NCBI GenBank assembly: GCA_016866235.1
Contig: VGMW01000001.1
Coordinates: 310,001-374,000 of the forward strand
DNA from: Bacteroidota bacterium
GTDB lineage: Bacteria; Bacteroidota; Bacteroidia; Cytophagales; Cyclobacteriaceae
DNA length: 64,000 bases
Reading direction: 5' to 3'
This document shows, in pieces, positions 32,553 to 42,215 of the stretch; the stretch's first letter is position 1, and every line of letters starts with the position of its first letter. Both the position numbers and the translations under genes were made by a program. Below the pieces are notes generated by a model that worked only from the letters and a program-made list of their open reading frames with translations, had not been told where the DNA came from and did not search any database.

Positions 32553-35270
32553 ATGGTCCGCTTAACCCTCTTTTCTCTGTTGCTAATCCTATGCATTGCT
32601 GGGTGTGTCAGCGCTCAGACTGCATCAGTTTCAGGAAGAATCATTGATGCCCAAACCTCCGAGGGTTTGCCAAACGCCAACGTTTTTATCGATCAGACAA
32701 CCTTTGGTGTAGCGGCAGATGTAGATGGAAATTTTCTGTTTAAAAATATTCCATCTGGTAGTATTGTTCTGGTATTTTCTTTTGTTGGATATAAAACATA
32801 TCAGGTTAGTCTGAACGTGGAGGACGGAAAAGCTGCCAATCTCCTGATCAGACTTCAGCCACAGCTTGAAGAGCTTTCCGAGGTGGAAGTAAAAGGATCG
32901 AAAGACAAAAAATGGGAGTCTGATCTTAAAAAATTTAAGCGCTATTTCCTTGGTACCGATGATGCCGGCTCAAGATGCACCATTGAAAATCCATGGGTAT
33001 TGGATTTTTCCGAAGATTCAAAAAACGGCGATTTTCTGGCCAAGGCGTCCCAGCCTCTTGAAATAGTAAACCCTGCCTTAGGATATAAAGTCCGGTTTAT
33101 TCTTCAGGAGTTTAGGTATGCGCCGAGTTACTATAAGATTGCTGGTAATGCGCAGTTTACCGAGATAGCTGCAGCCGATGCCCGGGAGGCACTCGATCAG
33201 ATGAGGCAACGAAAGACATCCTATCTCTATTCGGACAGGTATTTTTTTAAGTCGCTTTTGGAAAATCGCCTAAAAGACAATGGTTTTTCTGTTTACATCG
33301 ATAAGCCTCGATATGAATCCATGCGTACCAATGTGTTTTCTGTTGAGGCAGGCAAAAGTATTATTCCATGGACGCCGGGTAACGCAGAGCTCGCCAGGCC
33401 AGGCATTTATCGAATCCCGGTTCCTGCAAAAATAGAAATACACAACAATCAGCTGAACTCTGATAGACGGGTTTACAAGGATGTTAATTATGCCATCAGT
33501 TGGATTGATATGAAGGGGACCCACGTTCTGGTCAATCAGTCTGGTGTGGTCATGAATCCCGGAGTGGTTGTAACCTCAGGAGAAATGAATATGATTCGCG
33601 TAGGACGAATGCTTCCGCTGAATTATACTCCCGATGAGATGGTTACAGTTGCAGGGCTAAGGCCTGTCATCAAACATGAGCGACTTCGCGAAAAAGTATA
33701 TCTACTCACCGATCGTAACTTTTATTATCCAGGTGAAGTCATGAAGATAAAAGCGCATATGAATTATGGAGACCAGTTGATGCGCGATTCTCTTTCAGTA
33801 ATTCTTTACGTTGAATTGTTGAATAAAAACAAACAGCTTCTATTAACGGAGAGGCTTCAGATTGATAGTGGTTTGGCGTTTGGTAAAATATTAATTCCGG
33901 ATTCCTTAAAACAAGGAATGTCGTATGTCCGGGCCTACACCAATTGGATGCGGAACTATGGAACTGCTGCTTTTTTTATTAAGCCTGTTCCGGTTTTAAA
34001 CAAATCAGTAAGACCAGCGGCCAGCCAAAAATGGGCGGAAAATTCATCGGTGGTTTCGTGGAAATATGAACCTGCTTCAACACCAGACGCTTCACCGGGA
34101 TTTTTTGTACATGTGTTGGATACAGCAGGTGAGGACATCCCGGCTCATTTATCGGTTTCAATCACCGATTTGAAGGCGGCTCCGTATGTATCAGAACCAA
34201 CCGGTATAACAAAAGGATATCCAATCAAAACCTCAGAGACCATTCCGCACCAGGATTTTACTTACCCCATTGAATATGCCATCTCGATGAAAGGACGTGC
34301 GATCAATGATACAGGAAAACCAATTCAGGGTTCAGTAACCATGATCTTGGGTAATCTGGAAGATCTGCATAGTGCTCAGAGCCAGGCTGACGGAAGTTTT
34401 GAAATGGATAGTCTGTTCTTTTATGATTCAGTTAAAGTAGCCACGCAGGTCAGGAATAAAAAAGGTAAGCAGGAGGGATTTGTTTTGTGGCAGCATCGGG
34501 ATTTTCCTTTCGCAGATTTCTCTACTGTTCCATTTAATCTTCCCACTGAATCTTTATTAGAGCCCGTATTCGTTCCCTCCCCAGGATCACGTTTGTTGAA
34601 ACAAGTCACGATCACCGAAACAAGGCCTGAGAAAACTCAAAATCAACCCTATGGAAAGGCAGACTATGTGATCTCCGGCGATCAGCTGATGTCTACCAAA
34701 ACCGGTGCAAGTCTGGTCAATAGCCTACAGGGTAAAGTTCCTGGCATGCAGATTTTGACAACGTTCGGTGAAACCGGCATTCGGTACAAAATTATCATGC
34801 GTGGAGGCTCCAATACCATCCTCGGTTCCATGGAACCACAGGTGTACATCAATGGGGTTCCGTCTACCTCCAGCGACGGCTTTGCCTCTACGGTTCTCGA
34901 TCAGATTAATCCAATGGATGTTGATAGGGTTGAAATCATCACCCGAACCAATGCACTGATGGGAAGCCTGGGTTCCAACGGACTCATTGCTGTATTTACC
35001 AAATCGGGCATCAGCAACAGTAATTTTAATTCAGAAGGTTTTCGCGTCGATAAAATGAAAGGACTTCAGGTGTTGAAAACCGAATTGCCGGATTCAGAAG
35101 GATTTCGTGGAACTGTTTACTGGAACCCAGTGGTTGAAATTAAAAAGGGGAGCAAAGGCGTTTGGATTCCCTTTAAAGCGCCTTATGCCGGTGAATTCCT
35201 CGTTGCCATCCAGGGCATTACATCAGAAAATCAGCCGATCAGAAGTTTCCATCTAATTTCCGAACCTTAA
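32553..35270 (+). CDS. Secreted carboxypeptidase-regulatory/MG2/TonB-plug protein without a barrel
   Basis: This 905-residue protein begins MVRLTLFSLLLILCIAGCVS, where IAGC at residues 15-18 fits a lipobox, so it is probably a lipoprotein. Domains in order are a carboxypeptidase-regulatory-like Ig fold (about 25-105), a long region to about 365, an MG2-like macroglobulin domain (EKVYLLTDRNFYYPGEVMKI, about 380-480), a second regulatory-like fold (about 590-650), and a TonB-dependent receptor plug (about 700-830: NSLQGKVPGMQI, IMRGGSN, VYINGV, VDRVEIIT). No barrel follows: only about 75 residues remain. It may be a periplasmic partner of another transporter or a sensor-like protein. It follows surE by 14 bases and faces priA. 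Confidence 0.78.
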   Translation: MVRLTLFSLLLILCIAGCVSAQTASVSGRIIDAQTSEGLPNANVFIDQTTFGVAADVDGNFLFKNIPSGSIVLVFSFVGYKTYQVSLNVEDGKAANLLIRLQPQLEELSEVEVKGSKDKKWESDLKKFKRYFLGTDDAGSRCTIENPWVLDFSEDSKNGDFLAKASQPLEIVNPALGYKVRFILQEFRYAPSYYKIAGNAQFTEIAAADAREALDQMRQRKTSYLYSDRYFFKSLLENRLKDNGFSVYIDKPRYESMRTNVFSVEAGKSIIPWTPGNAELARPGIYRIPVPAKIEIHNNQLNSDRRVYKDVNYAISWIDMKGTHVLVNQSGVVMNPGVVVTSGEMNMIRVGRMLPLNYTPDEMVTVAGLRPVIKHERLREKVYLLTDRNFYYPGEVMKIKAHMNYGDQLMRDSLSVILYVELLNKNKQLLLTERLQIDSGLAFGKILIPDSLKQGMSYVRAYTNWMRNYGTAAFFIKPVPVLNKSVRPAASQKWAENSSVVSWKYEPASTPDASPGFFVHVLDTAGEDIPAHLSVSITDLKAAPYVSEPTGITKGYPIKTSETIPHQDFTYPIEYAISMKGRAINDTGKPIQGSVTMILGNLEDLHSAQSQADGSFEMDSLFFYDSVKVATQVRNKKGKQEGFVLWQHRDFPFADFSTVPFNLPTESLLEPVFVPSPGSRLLKQVTITETRPEKTQNQPYGKADYVISGDQLMSTKTGASLVNSLQGKVPGMQILTTFGETGIRYKIIMRGGSNTILGSMEPQVYINGVPSTSSDGFASTVLDQINPMDVDRVEIITRTNALMGSLGSNGLIAVFTKSGISNSNFNSEGFRVDKMKGLQVLKTELPDSEGFRGTVYWNPVVEIKKGSKGVWIPFKAPYAGEFLVAIQGITSENQPIRSFHLISEP

Positions 35271-35281
35271 TTCGTTTCGGA

Positions 35282-37783
35282 TTATACAGGATCGACGTCA
35301 AAAATTATTTTTAATCTGGCTAAACGTCTATCCAAACCCAGATTTTCCGCCATTTGATGTAAGTGGGCTTTTATTTTTGAAAGTCTGGAGTCGTTCCTGG
35401 GAATTTTAATTAAAACCTGATGGATGTATTCGTTTCTGATCCTGCCTACAGGCGGCTCGCCAGGACCCAGAATCATTTTTTCTCCGAATGTTTTCTTCAA
35501 CTGAGCTGCAAAAAGGGTTGCACCTTCAAGCGAGATGGTTTTGTCGTTATGTCTGAAACTGATTTCAATAAGTCGAGTATATGGTGGATAATACAAATGG
35601 CTTCGTTCCTCCAATTGATTCCTTAAAAAATTCTCCACACCATTTTCTTTTATGATGGAAAAGATGGGATTGGATGGGTCGTTGGTTTGGATCAGAACAG
35701 TTCCTTTTTGTTTACGTCTTCCGGCCCTGCCACTAACCTGAACCATCATTTGAAATGCTCTTTCGTGTGACCTGAAATCCGGGAAATACATCATGCGATC
35801 AGCCTCCAAAACACCCACCAGACCAACCTGGTCAAAATCAAGTCCCTTGGTAACCATTTGTGTTCCTATGAGCACTTTGGTTTTACCATTTGAAAAGTCC
35901 TCTAATATTTTTTCGTAACCAGTTTTAGATCTTGTGGTATCTGTATCCATTCTGGCCACTTCAATGCCAGGAAAGAGTAGTTTAATCTCCTCTTCAATTT
36001 TCTGGGTACCCTGACCAATGGTTTGCAAATTTTTGCTTTTGCACGCAGTACATTCTCTGGGTAGGTTTTCACGGTATCCGCAATAATGACACATCAGCGT
36101 GTGGCGGTACTGATGGTAGGTTAGGCTTACCGCACAATGAATGCATTGTGGAACATGCCCGCAATCCTGGCATTCCAATACGGGGGAGTAGCCTCTTCTG
36201 TTTTGGAATAAAATGATTTGCTCGTTCCGATCCAATGTGGTCTGTATACTTTTGATCATTTCGGAGGAAAATACCCCCTTCATTCTCTTTTGTTTTTTTT
36301 CAGCCGATACGTTGATGGTGCGTATGTCCGGCAAAACCGCCCCTCCATACCGACTCGTTAATTTGGCTATCGTGAAGTGCCCCTCCTGTCCCAAAAAATA
36401 AGATTCCACGGACGGTGTCCCTGAACCCATCAATACTTTGGCATGGTGAATTTTGGCAAGCATTAAGGCGGTATCCCGGGCGTGATACCTTGGTGATCGA
36501 TCTTGTTTGTACGAGGTGTCATGTTCCTCGTCTACTATAATCAGCCCCAGGTGTTCAAATGGGAGCAAGACCGAGGATCGGACCCCCACCACCAAACGAA
36601 TTTTCCCTGATGCAACGCCATTCCAAACCTCGACCCGCTCATTATCTGAAAATTTCGAGTGGTAAACACCCAGCGCATCGCCGAATACCTGCTTGAGCCT
36701 CATCACAATTTGTGTGGTCAGTGCAATTTCAGGTAAGAGGTAAAGTGCTTGTGCTTCTGATTCCAAAACGAGTTTTATTATGCTGATGTAAACTTCTGTT
36801 TTACCGCTACCCGTTACACCAAACAGCAATGCAGGCTTGTTTTCCTGAAAGGATTTCAGAATTAAATTTTTGGCAGCAGTTTGCTCTTCGTTGAGCTGAG
36901 GAGGGGCGAGCAATTGGGAAGGTGAATCAGGAAAGCGGGAAATGATTTTGTCAAAAGATTCAAGGACCCCTTTTTTTATCAGTGACTTCAGCGCCGAATC
37001 TGAATGCCCTGACGCCAATAAATTTCTTTTTGATATCCCTTCCAGATTTAATTCAGGCTGCTGCAGAACAGGAATTTTATTCAACATCTCAAGTAAAAGT
37101 GACTCCTGTTTTTCTTTAGACTTTAGTTTTTCAAAAACCTCTTCCAGGTTGATCTTATCCAAATAATTGTTTTGGAAACGGATTCTGGTTTCCGATTTGG
37201 GTTGGTAAGACTCATGCAGCTCCTCAGTCAGTAAAATGGCTTCCTTTTTTATGAGGGATTTGATGGTTTTGGAGAGTTTTTTCGCCGGTATTTGCTTTGT
37301 CAATTGGGTGAAAGAGGTGGGTCCTCCTGCCAACATTTCCAGAATTAAACTTTCCTGGGATGTCATGGGCGTTTCAGGATTCCTGGAAGGATGCAGTTGT
37401 ACAATCGATTCGGAAGAGACTTTCAATCCCGAGGGCATCGCTGCCTGCAGCACCTCGCCAACGGTACACATGTAATAGTCTGCCATCCACCTAAACAGTG
37501 AAATCTGGTTTTCGCAGAAAACAGGATGGCCATCCGCTACATCAATGATCTCCCTGACTTCATATTTCTGTGGTTTGTCCTGGTGTACATTGATCAGTAT
37601 TCCCGTCAGAATTTTTTTGGAGCCAAACGGAACAATGACGCGTACCAATGGTTTGGCTAAAGCGCGTAGGTCTTCCGGAATCTGATAAGTGAATTCACCT
37701 CCAACCGGAACCGGTAAAATCACATTACCATAAAATGGTTCAACAGCTTTAAATAAAGGTGGGCCCTCGTCCGGACTTTTCAT
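35282..37783 (-). CDS. priA: Primosomal protein N' (replication restart helicase)
   Basis: PriA recognises stalled forks and reloads the replisome. This 833-residue protein has an N-terminal DNA-binding region (about 1-110, FTYQIPEDL), then a superfamily 2 helicase with Walker A GVTGSGKTEVY near residue 320 and DEEHD box near 415. The zinc region follows, with cysteines in CQDCGHVPQCIHC and CHYCGYRENLPRECTAC (about 540-590). The C-terminal helicase motifs include IGTQMVTKGLDF and VSGRAGR. All motifs look intact. The gene converges on the TonB-plug lipoprotein gene (11-bp gap) and diverges from the second carbohydrate operon across 174 bp. Confidence 0.95.
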   Translation of the reverse strand: MKSPDEGPPLFKAVEPFYGNVILPVPVGGEFTYQIPEDLRALAKPLVRVIVPFGSKKILTGILINVHQDKPQKYEVREIIDVADGHPVFCENQISLFRWMADYYMCTVGEVLQAAMPSGLKVSSESIVQLHPSRNPETPMTSQESLILEMLAGGPTSFTQLTKQIPAKKLSKTIKSLIKKEAILLTEELHESYQPKSETRIRFQNNYLDKINLEEVFEKLKSKEKQESLLLEMLNKIPVLQQPELNLEGISKRNLLASGHSDSALKSLIKKGVLESFDKIISRFPDSPSQLLAPPQLNEEQTAAKNLILKSFQENKPALLFGVTGSGKTEVYISIIKLVLESEAQALYLLPEIALTTQIVMRLKQVFGDALGVYHSKFSDNERVEVWNGVASGKIRLVVGVRSSVLLPFEHLGLIIVDEEHDTSYKQDRSPRYHARDTALMLAKIHHAKVLMGSGTPSVESYFLGQEGHFTIAKLTSRYGGAVLPDIRTINVSAEKKQKRMKGVFSSEMIKSIQTTLDRNEQIILFQNRRGYSPVLECQDCGHVPQCIHCAVSLTYHQYRHTLMCHYCGYRENLPRECTACKSKNLQTIGQGTQKIEEEIKLLFPGIEVARMDTDTTRSKTGYEKILEDFSNGKTKVLIGTQMVTKGLDFDQVGLVGVLEADRMMYFPDFRSHERAFQMMVQVSGRAGRRKQKGTVLIQTNDPSNPIFSIIKENGVENFLRNQLEERSHLYYPPYTRLIEISFRHNDKTISLEGATLFAAQLKKTFGEKMILGPGEPPVGRIRNEYIHQVLIKIPRNDSRLSKIKAHLHQMAENLGLDRRLARLKIIFDVDPV

Positions 37784-37957
37784 CCTCGAAAGTTAGCCAA
37801 AAGGTTATTCCTCACTTACTCCGTATTGAATCAAACGGCAGAGCAATGAAAATCCAACAGATTAAAGAAATCAGCGCCAATTATGACCTTCATAAGTACG
37901 ACTTTAATCGATTCTTTCTTAGTTTCAGAACCCATATTAACCTTATCCACCAATTCT

Positions 37958-38272
37958 ATGCATCGAATGGCTTTCAAAATGAAATTATTTCCGAATTGCG
38001 AGGAGGAGTACAAGCGTCGCCATGATTTGATTTGGCCTGAACTTTCCAGTTTACTGCAAAACGCTGGAATAAAGGAGTATTCGATTTTTTTGGAGGACTC
38101 GACCGGTAACTTATTTGGTTTCCTTAAGGTTCAGGATAAGGCGTTAATCGACCGGCTGCCCGAAGAGCCCATCATGAAAAAGTGGTGGGATTATATGAAA
38201 GACCTTATGGAAACCAATCCGGACCATTCCCCTGTCTCCATTCCATTGCGAGAGGTTTTCTACATGCCTTGA
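37958..38272 (+). CDS. RhaM-family sugar mutarotase, second copy
   Basis: I place the start at the ATG at 37958 (MHRMAFKMKL), which aligns with the MxRxAFxM start of RhaM; a longer reading from 37883 adds 25 residues with no family resemblance. The product is 104 residues, the normal length. The conserved EEYKRRHDLIWPEL segment holds His22 and Trp26, and the end (PLREVFYMP) resembles the MxEVFHLD of RhaM. The family interconverts anomers of L-rhamnose or L-fucose. It begins a carbohydrate operon, 4 bases before the sulfatase gene. It is closer to RhaM than the copy at 5412-5753, so it may act on rhamnose or another sugar. Confidence 0.85.
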   Translation: MHRMAFKMKLFPNCEEEYKRRHDLIWPELSSLLQNAGIKEYSIFLEDSTGNLFGFLKVQDKALIDRLPEEPIMKKWWDYMKDLMETNPDHSPVSIPLREVFYMP

Positions 38273-38276
38273 GATT

Positions 38277-39755
38277 ATGAAACACTTTATACTTTTATGT
38301 TTTGCATTGTTGATCCGCATCAATGCACTAGCTCAGCCCAATATTGTATTGATTTTCGCTGATGATTTAGGATATGGTGAGCTCGGTTCATATGGCCAGA
38401 AAATAATTCGTACCCCTAATCTGGATCAGTTCGCTGCAGGCGGATTAAGGTTCACGAATTTTTATTCCAGCAGTGCACTTTGTGCACCAGCACGATGCCA
38501 GATGCTCACCGGACTCCACAGTGGACATGCCCAGATCAGGGCGAATTTTGAAATGGCAAATGGTCCTGAATCTTTCACCGATTTAAATGAAAAGGGTCAG
38601 ATGCCGCTTGCTGGCGACGCAGTTACCATTGCCAAACGCTTGAAAGAAGCTGGCTACACCACAGCCTGTATTGGTAAATGGGGTATGGGTATGGCCGATA
38701 CACCTGGAAATCCGAACCAACATGGATTCGATTATTTCTACGGCTACCTTGATCAAAAGCAAGCACACAACTATTATCCAACACACCTTTGGGAAAATGG
38801 AAAACCTTTAAGTCTTCCCAATCCTTTCATGCGTGTACACACAAAGGTTTCTGCGGAGCAAGCAACCGACAGTTTGTTTAAAAGCTTTATTGGAAATTCT
38901 TATAGCATCGACGCGATGGCCGAAAAAGTAAATGGATTTATCTCGGGCAACAGGGATAAGCGATTTTTTCTTTACTACCCGATAACGCTTCCGCATCTTG
39001 CCCTGCAGGCGCCTGAGTCTGCGGTCAACGAATACCTCGGAAAGTTTGAAGAGCAACCGTATTTGGGTGATCAGGGGTATTGTCCATCCAAATATCCAAG
39101 GGCTACCTACGCTGCCATGGTGACCTATATGGATAAAAAAGTTGGTGAACTCTTAGCGCAACTAAAACAAAATGGTTTGGAAAAAAACACCATTGTCATT
39201 TTCACCAGCGACAACGGCTCTGCATTTAAAACGGGCGGAACCGATCCCGACTTCTTTTCGGTAAATGGCTTGCTAAAAAGCCATAAAGGGAGTCTTTATG
39301 AAGGAGGAATCCGCGTACCCTTTTTGGTTCAATGGCCAGGGGTTATTCAACCTGGAGTTATCGATCAGCCTTGGGCTGGTTATGACATTTTTCCTACCCT
39401 TCTGGAGGTCGCGGGATTAAAAAACCAAGGTGGGCTAGACGGACTTTCTTTTTTTAATCTTTTGAAGGGCGCTAAATCCAACCTGCATGAATTCCTTTAT
39501 TTTGAGCTTTCCGAATATTCAGGACAACAAGCAATACGCTCCGGAAAATGGAAAGCCATCAGAAGAAATTTGAATAAAGAACCCAACGCACTGTGGGAAC
39601 TTTATGATTTGAATAACGATCCTTCTGAAACAACCAACCTCGCCTCACGGTTTCCAAAAAAAATAAAACAATTGGCTACAATAGCAGCCAAACAACACAG
39701 CCGTTCCCCAGTGGATCATTGGAATTTTATGGAAAAAGCCAAAAATGTTCCATGA
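38277..39755 (+). CDS. Secreted sulfatase of the formylglycine type
   Basis: This 492-residue protein has a signal peptide (MKHFILLCFALLIRINALA) and starts its mature part PNIVLIFADDLGYGELGSYG with the two metal-binding Asp29 and Asp30. The sulfatase signature CAPAR has Cys69, the residue converted to formylglycine, with Arg73. Other family marks are TGLHSGHAQIR, CIGKWGMG (about 135), IVIFTSDNG (about 305) and SHKGSLYEGGIRVPF (about 330). It removes sulfate esters from sulfated carbohydrates or related molecules in the periplasm. The formylglycine-generating enzyme is not in this window. Its place after a sugar mutarotase suggests a sulfated sugar as substrate. Confidence 0.9.
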   Translation: MKHFILLCFALLIRINALAQPNIVLIFADDLGYGELGSYGQKIIRTPNLDQFAAGGLRFTNFYSSSALCAPARCQMLTGLHSGHAQIRANFEMANGPESFTDLNEKGQMPLAGDAVTIAKRLKEAGYTTACIGKWGMGMADTPGNPNQHGFDYFYGYLDQKQAHNYYPTHLWENGKPLSLPNPFMRVHTKVSAEQATDSLFKSFIGNSYSIDAMAEKVNGFISGNRDKRFFLYYPITLPHLALQAPESAVNEYLGKFEEQPYLGDQGYCPSKYPRATYAAMVTYMDKKVGELLAQLKQNGLEKNTIVIFTSDNGSAFKTGGTDPDFFSVNGLLKSHKGSLYEGGIRVPFLVQWPGVIQPGVIDQPWAGYDIFPTLLEVAGLKNQGGLDGLSFFNLLKGAKSNLHEFLYFELSEYSGQQAIRSGKWKAIRRNLNKEPNALWELYDLNNDPSETTNLASRFPKKIKQLATIAAKQHSRSPVDHWNFMEKAKNVP

Positions 39756-39825
39756 ACCAAGCGCAGAAGAATTTCCGTACCGAAATTCATTTATACTCCT
39801 TAACTTCCAAATAAATATTCCCCTA

Positions 39826-40749
39826 ATGAAAAAGTATTTTATCCTGAGTCTGATGGTTATCGGACAGCACCTGACCATTGGTCAGATCATTCAGCAAACC
39901 AGAGATCAAGTTATTGCGATGACGCCTCTTTGGAAAGGTGAGCGTTTGGCCGACGGTAGGCCATTTGTTCCCGATCGATTGATGGAGCGTCTCAAAAATA
40001 TTTCTACCGAAGAATCTTGGCAAATTCTCCGCAACGAAGGATACAACAATCAATTTGAAGGCCATTGGGATATAATTAATCCCGGTGAATCCATGGTAGG
40101 CCGGGCCTTAACTGTACAGTATCTTCCTAAGCGAACTGATTACGATGATCTGGTCCGGGCAAAGGGAAAAACAGAAGGACGATCAGGCAATTTCAATTCA
40201 TGGCCAATCGACCTGTTGAAACCTGGCGACCTCTACATAGCCGACAGTTTTGGAAAGGAAGCCGATGGAACGTTGATCGGGGATAACCTCGGCAACTCAA
40301 TTTATTCCAAGAGTAAAAATGGTGTGGTCTTTTATGGCTCGGTCAGGGATGCGGAAGGATTGGAAAAAATTCAGGGTTTCAAAGCCTGGGTAAAAGGCTA
40401 TGACCCGTCTTACTTGCAAGAGGTAATGTTGGGCGGTATAAACATCCCAGTTCGAATAGGTCGAATGACCGTGCTTCCGGGCGATGCCCTCCTGGCGAGG
40501 AAAGGCGGAGTGGTCGCCATTCCGGCTCATTTGGTCGAAACAGTGGTCATCAACTCCGAGTTCATTCAATTGCGTGATCAATTCGGTCACCAAATGTTAA
40601 AAGAGGGAAAGTATACGCCTGGACAAATTGATTCCCAATGGACAGATGAAATCAAAACTGCTTTTTTAAAGTGGCTTGATCAAAATCCTGGGAAACTGCC
40701 AATGTCGCGTCAGGAGTTGGATGATTTTATGAAAAAGAGAACCTGGTAA
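39826..40749 (+). CDS. Secreted RraA-like protein
   Basis: I use the ATG at 39826 (MKKYFILSLMVIGQHLTIGQIIQ), which begins a signal peptide; a longer reading from 39745 overlaps the sulfatase gene. The 307-residue product carries an RraA-like fold (about 50-280) with VGRALTVQYLP, PGDLYIADSFG, and GVVFYGSVRDAEGL (about 190-203), where Arg and Asp match the GxxRD motif of 4-hydroxy-4-methyl-2-oxoglutarate aldolase and RraA-fold proteins. Most RraA proteins are cytoplasmic; the signal peptide suggests a periplasmic lyase acting on 2-oxo acids. It lies between the sulfatase and the Tat-exported enolase-superfamily gene (12-bp gap). The substrate is unknown. Confidence 0.8.
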   Translation: MKKYFILSLMVIGQHLTIGQIIQQTRDQVIAMTPLWKGERLADGRPFVPDRLMERLKNISTEESWQILRNEGYNNQFEGHWDIINPGESMVGRALTVQYLPKRTDYDDLVRAKGKTEGRSGNFNSWPIDLLKPGDLYIADSFGKEADGTLIGDNLGNSIYSKSKNGVVFYGSVRDAEGLEKIQGFKAWVKGYDPSYLQEVMLGGINIPVRIGRMTVLPGDALLARKGGVVAIPAHLVETVVINSEFIQLRDQFGHQMLKEGKYTPGQIDSQWTDEIKTAFLKWLDQNPGKLPMSRQELDDFMKKRTW

Positions 40750-40760
40750 AACCACCAAAT

Positions 40761-42206
40761 ATGAATACCCCATCCCATCAATTTCTGAAAAAATTCGGGT
40801 TACGTGAACCTGGTGATGAAACGATTCAGGAGCAGAGCAGAAGATCCTTTTTTAAGAAAGCTGCTGGCGGCCTGACCCTTTCTGGATTTCTTTTCTCACC
40901 AATCGAGGATGTACTGGCTCAATCTACTTCTAAAGTCAATCGGAACTCATCCCCGAGTGACTTAAAAATTACCGATATGAGGTATGCGGTGGTGATGAAT
41001 GGGTATGCGAGGTGTCCTGTCATTCGAATCGATACCAATCAGGGAATTTATGGTCTGGGCGAAGTTCGGGATGGTGCATCATGGCGATATGCCATGTTTT
41101 TAAAAAGTAGAATTCTCGGAATGAATCCATGCAGTGTTGAACATATTTTTAAAAGGATAAAACAATTCGGATACCACGGAAGGCAGGGTGGAGGGGTGAG
41201 CGCAGTGGAGATGGCATTGTGGGATCTCGCCGGAAAAGCATACAATGTTCCGGTTTATCAACTCCTTGGAGGTAAGTACCGTGATAAAATCCGATTATAC
41301 GCCGATACACCTGAAGGCGAAAATGAAGCTGATTTTGTCGCTCGCGTAAACAAACGTTTTAATGAGCAGGGCTTCACTTTTATGAAAATGGATTTTGGAA
41401 TCGAATTGCTAAAAGGTATTCCGGGAACGGTTTCCAATAGTAATTTTTGGGATATCGCTCGACAATGGACCAACGATCCAATGACTTATGGAAGCACCGA
41501 GCACCCTTTCACCCAGATTCAAATTACCGATAAAGGACTTGACCTTCTTGTTCAGCGTGTAGCGATGGTACGAGAGAAGATTGGTTATGAGGTTCCGCTT
41601 GCCTCAGATCATTATGGTCACTTCGATCACAACAATGCTATTCGGTTGGGAAAGGCAGTAGAGCCATATCGATTGGCATGGTTAGAGGATCTGGTCCCCT
41701 GGAAGTTCACCGAACAGTGGAAATTGATTAGCGATGCCATCGAAACTCCGACCATCACCGGTGAGGACATTTATCTTAAAGAGGAGTTCATCAAACTTAT
41801 GGATCGGGGGGCAATTGACATGGTGCATCCCGATCTGGCCACTGCCGGTGGAATTCTTGAGACAAAAAAGATTGGTGACTACGGTGAGGAACGTGGCGTT
41901 GCCATGGCACTGCATTTTGCAGGCACGCCGGTTTCATTTATGGCCAACGTACATTGTGCCGCAGCAACCCAAAATTTCGTTGCGCTGGAACATCATTCCG
42001 TTGACTTGGATTATTGGGCCTCACTGGTTAAAACCAAGAAACCTTTTATTGAAAAGGGTTTTGCTGTGTTGCCCGAAGCACCAGGTTTGGGTGTAGAACT
42101 AAATGAGGAGGTTGTGAAGCAACACCTCGACCCTGAACATTCAGGATATTTTTTACCGACCACTGAATGGGATAAGGATCGCTCATGGGATCGACTTTGG
42201 AGTTAA
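40761..42206 (+). CDS. Tat-exported mandelate racemase/enolase-superfamily sugar acid dehydratase
   Basis: This 481-residue protein has a Tat signal near the N-terminus (SRRSFFKKAAGG at about 28-39, then a hydrophobic stretch ending VLAQ). The enolase-superfamily barrel follows: an N-terminal capping domain (about 65-190) with VSAVEMALWDLAGKAY, then metal ligands at the strand ends: Asp in ASDHYGHF (about 274), Glu in LEDLVPW (about 311), and Glu in TGEDIY (about 338), and a later His in CALHFAGT-like ALHFAGT (about 389). The family dehydrates or racemises sugar acids. It could be the fuconate dehydratase missing from the first operon, but it is exported, so that is not likely for a cytoplasmic pathway. 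Confidence 0.82.
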   Translation: MNTPSHQFLKKFGLREPGDETIQEQSRRSFFKKAAGGLTLSGFLFSPIEDVLAQSTSKVNRNSSPSDLKITDMRYAVVMNGYARCPVIRIDTNQGIYGLGEVRDGASWRYAMFLKSRILGMNPCSVEHIFKRIKQFGYHGRQGGGVSAVEMALWDLAGKAYNVPVYQLLGGKYRDKIRLYADTPEGENEADFVARVNKRFNEQGFTFMKMDFGIELLKGIPGTVSNSNFWDIARQWTNDPMTYGSTEHPFTQIQITDKGLDLLVQRVAMVREKIGYEVPLASDHYGHFDHNNAIRLGKAVEPYRLAWLEDLVPWKFTEQWKLISDAIETPTITGEDIYLKEEFIKLMDRGAIDMVHPDLATAGGILETKKIGDYGEERGVAMALHFAGTPVSFMANVHCAAATQNFVALEHHSVDLDYWASLVKTKKPFIEKGFAVLPEAPGLGVELNEEVVKQHLDPEHSGYFLPTTEWDKDRSWDRLWS

Positions 42207-42215
42207 TTAAAAATT

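Noticed and set aside
40761-42206. The enolase-superfamily enzyme as the missing L-fuconate dehydratase.
   Set aside because: It carries a Tat signal, so it acts outside the cytoplasm where the fucose pathway runs, and it lies in another operon. Kept only as a possibility.
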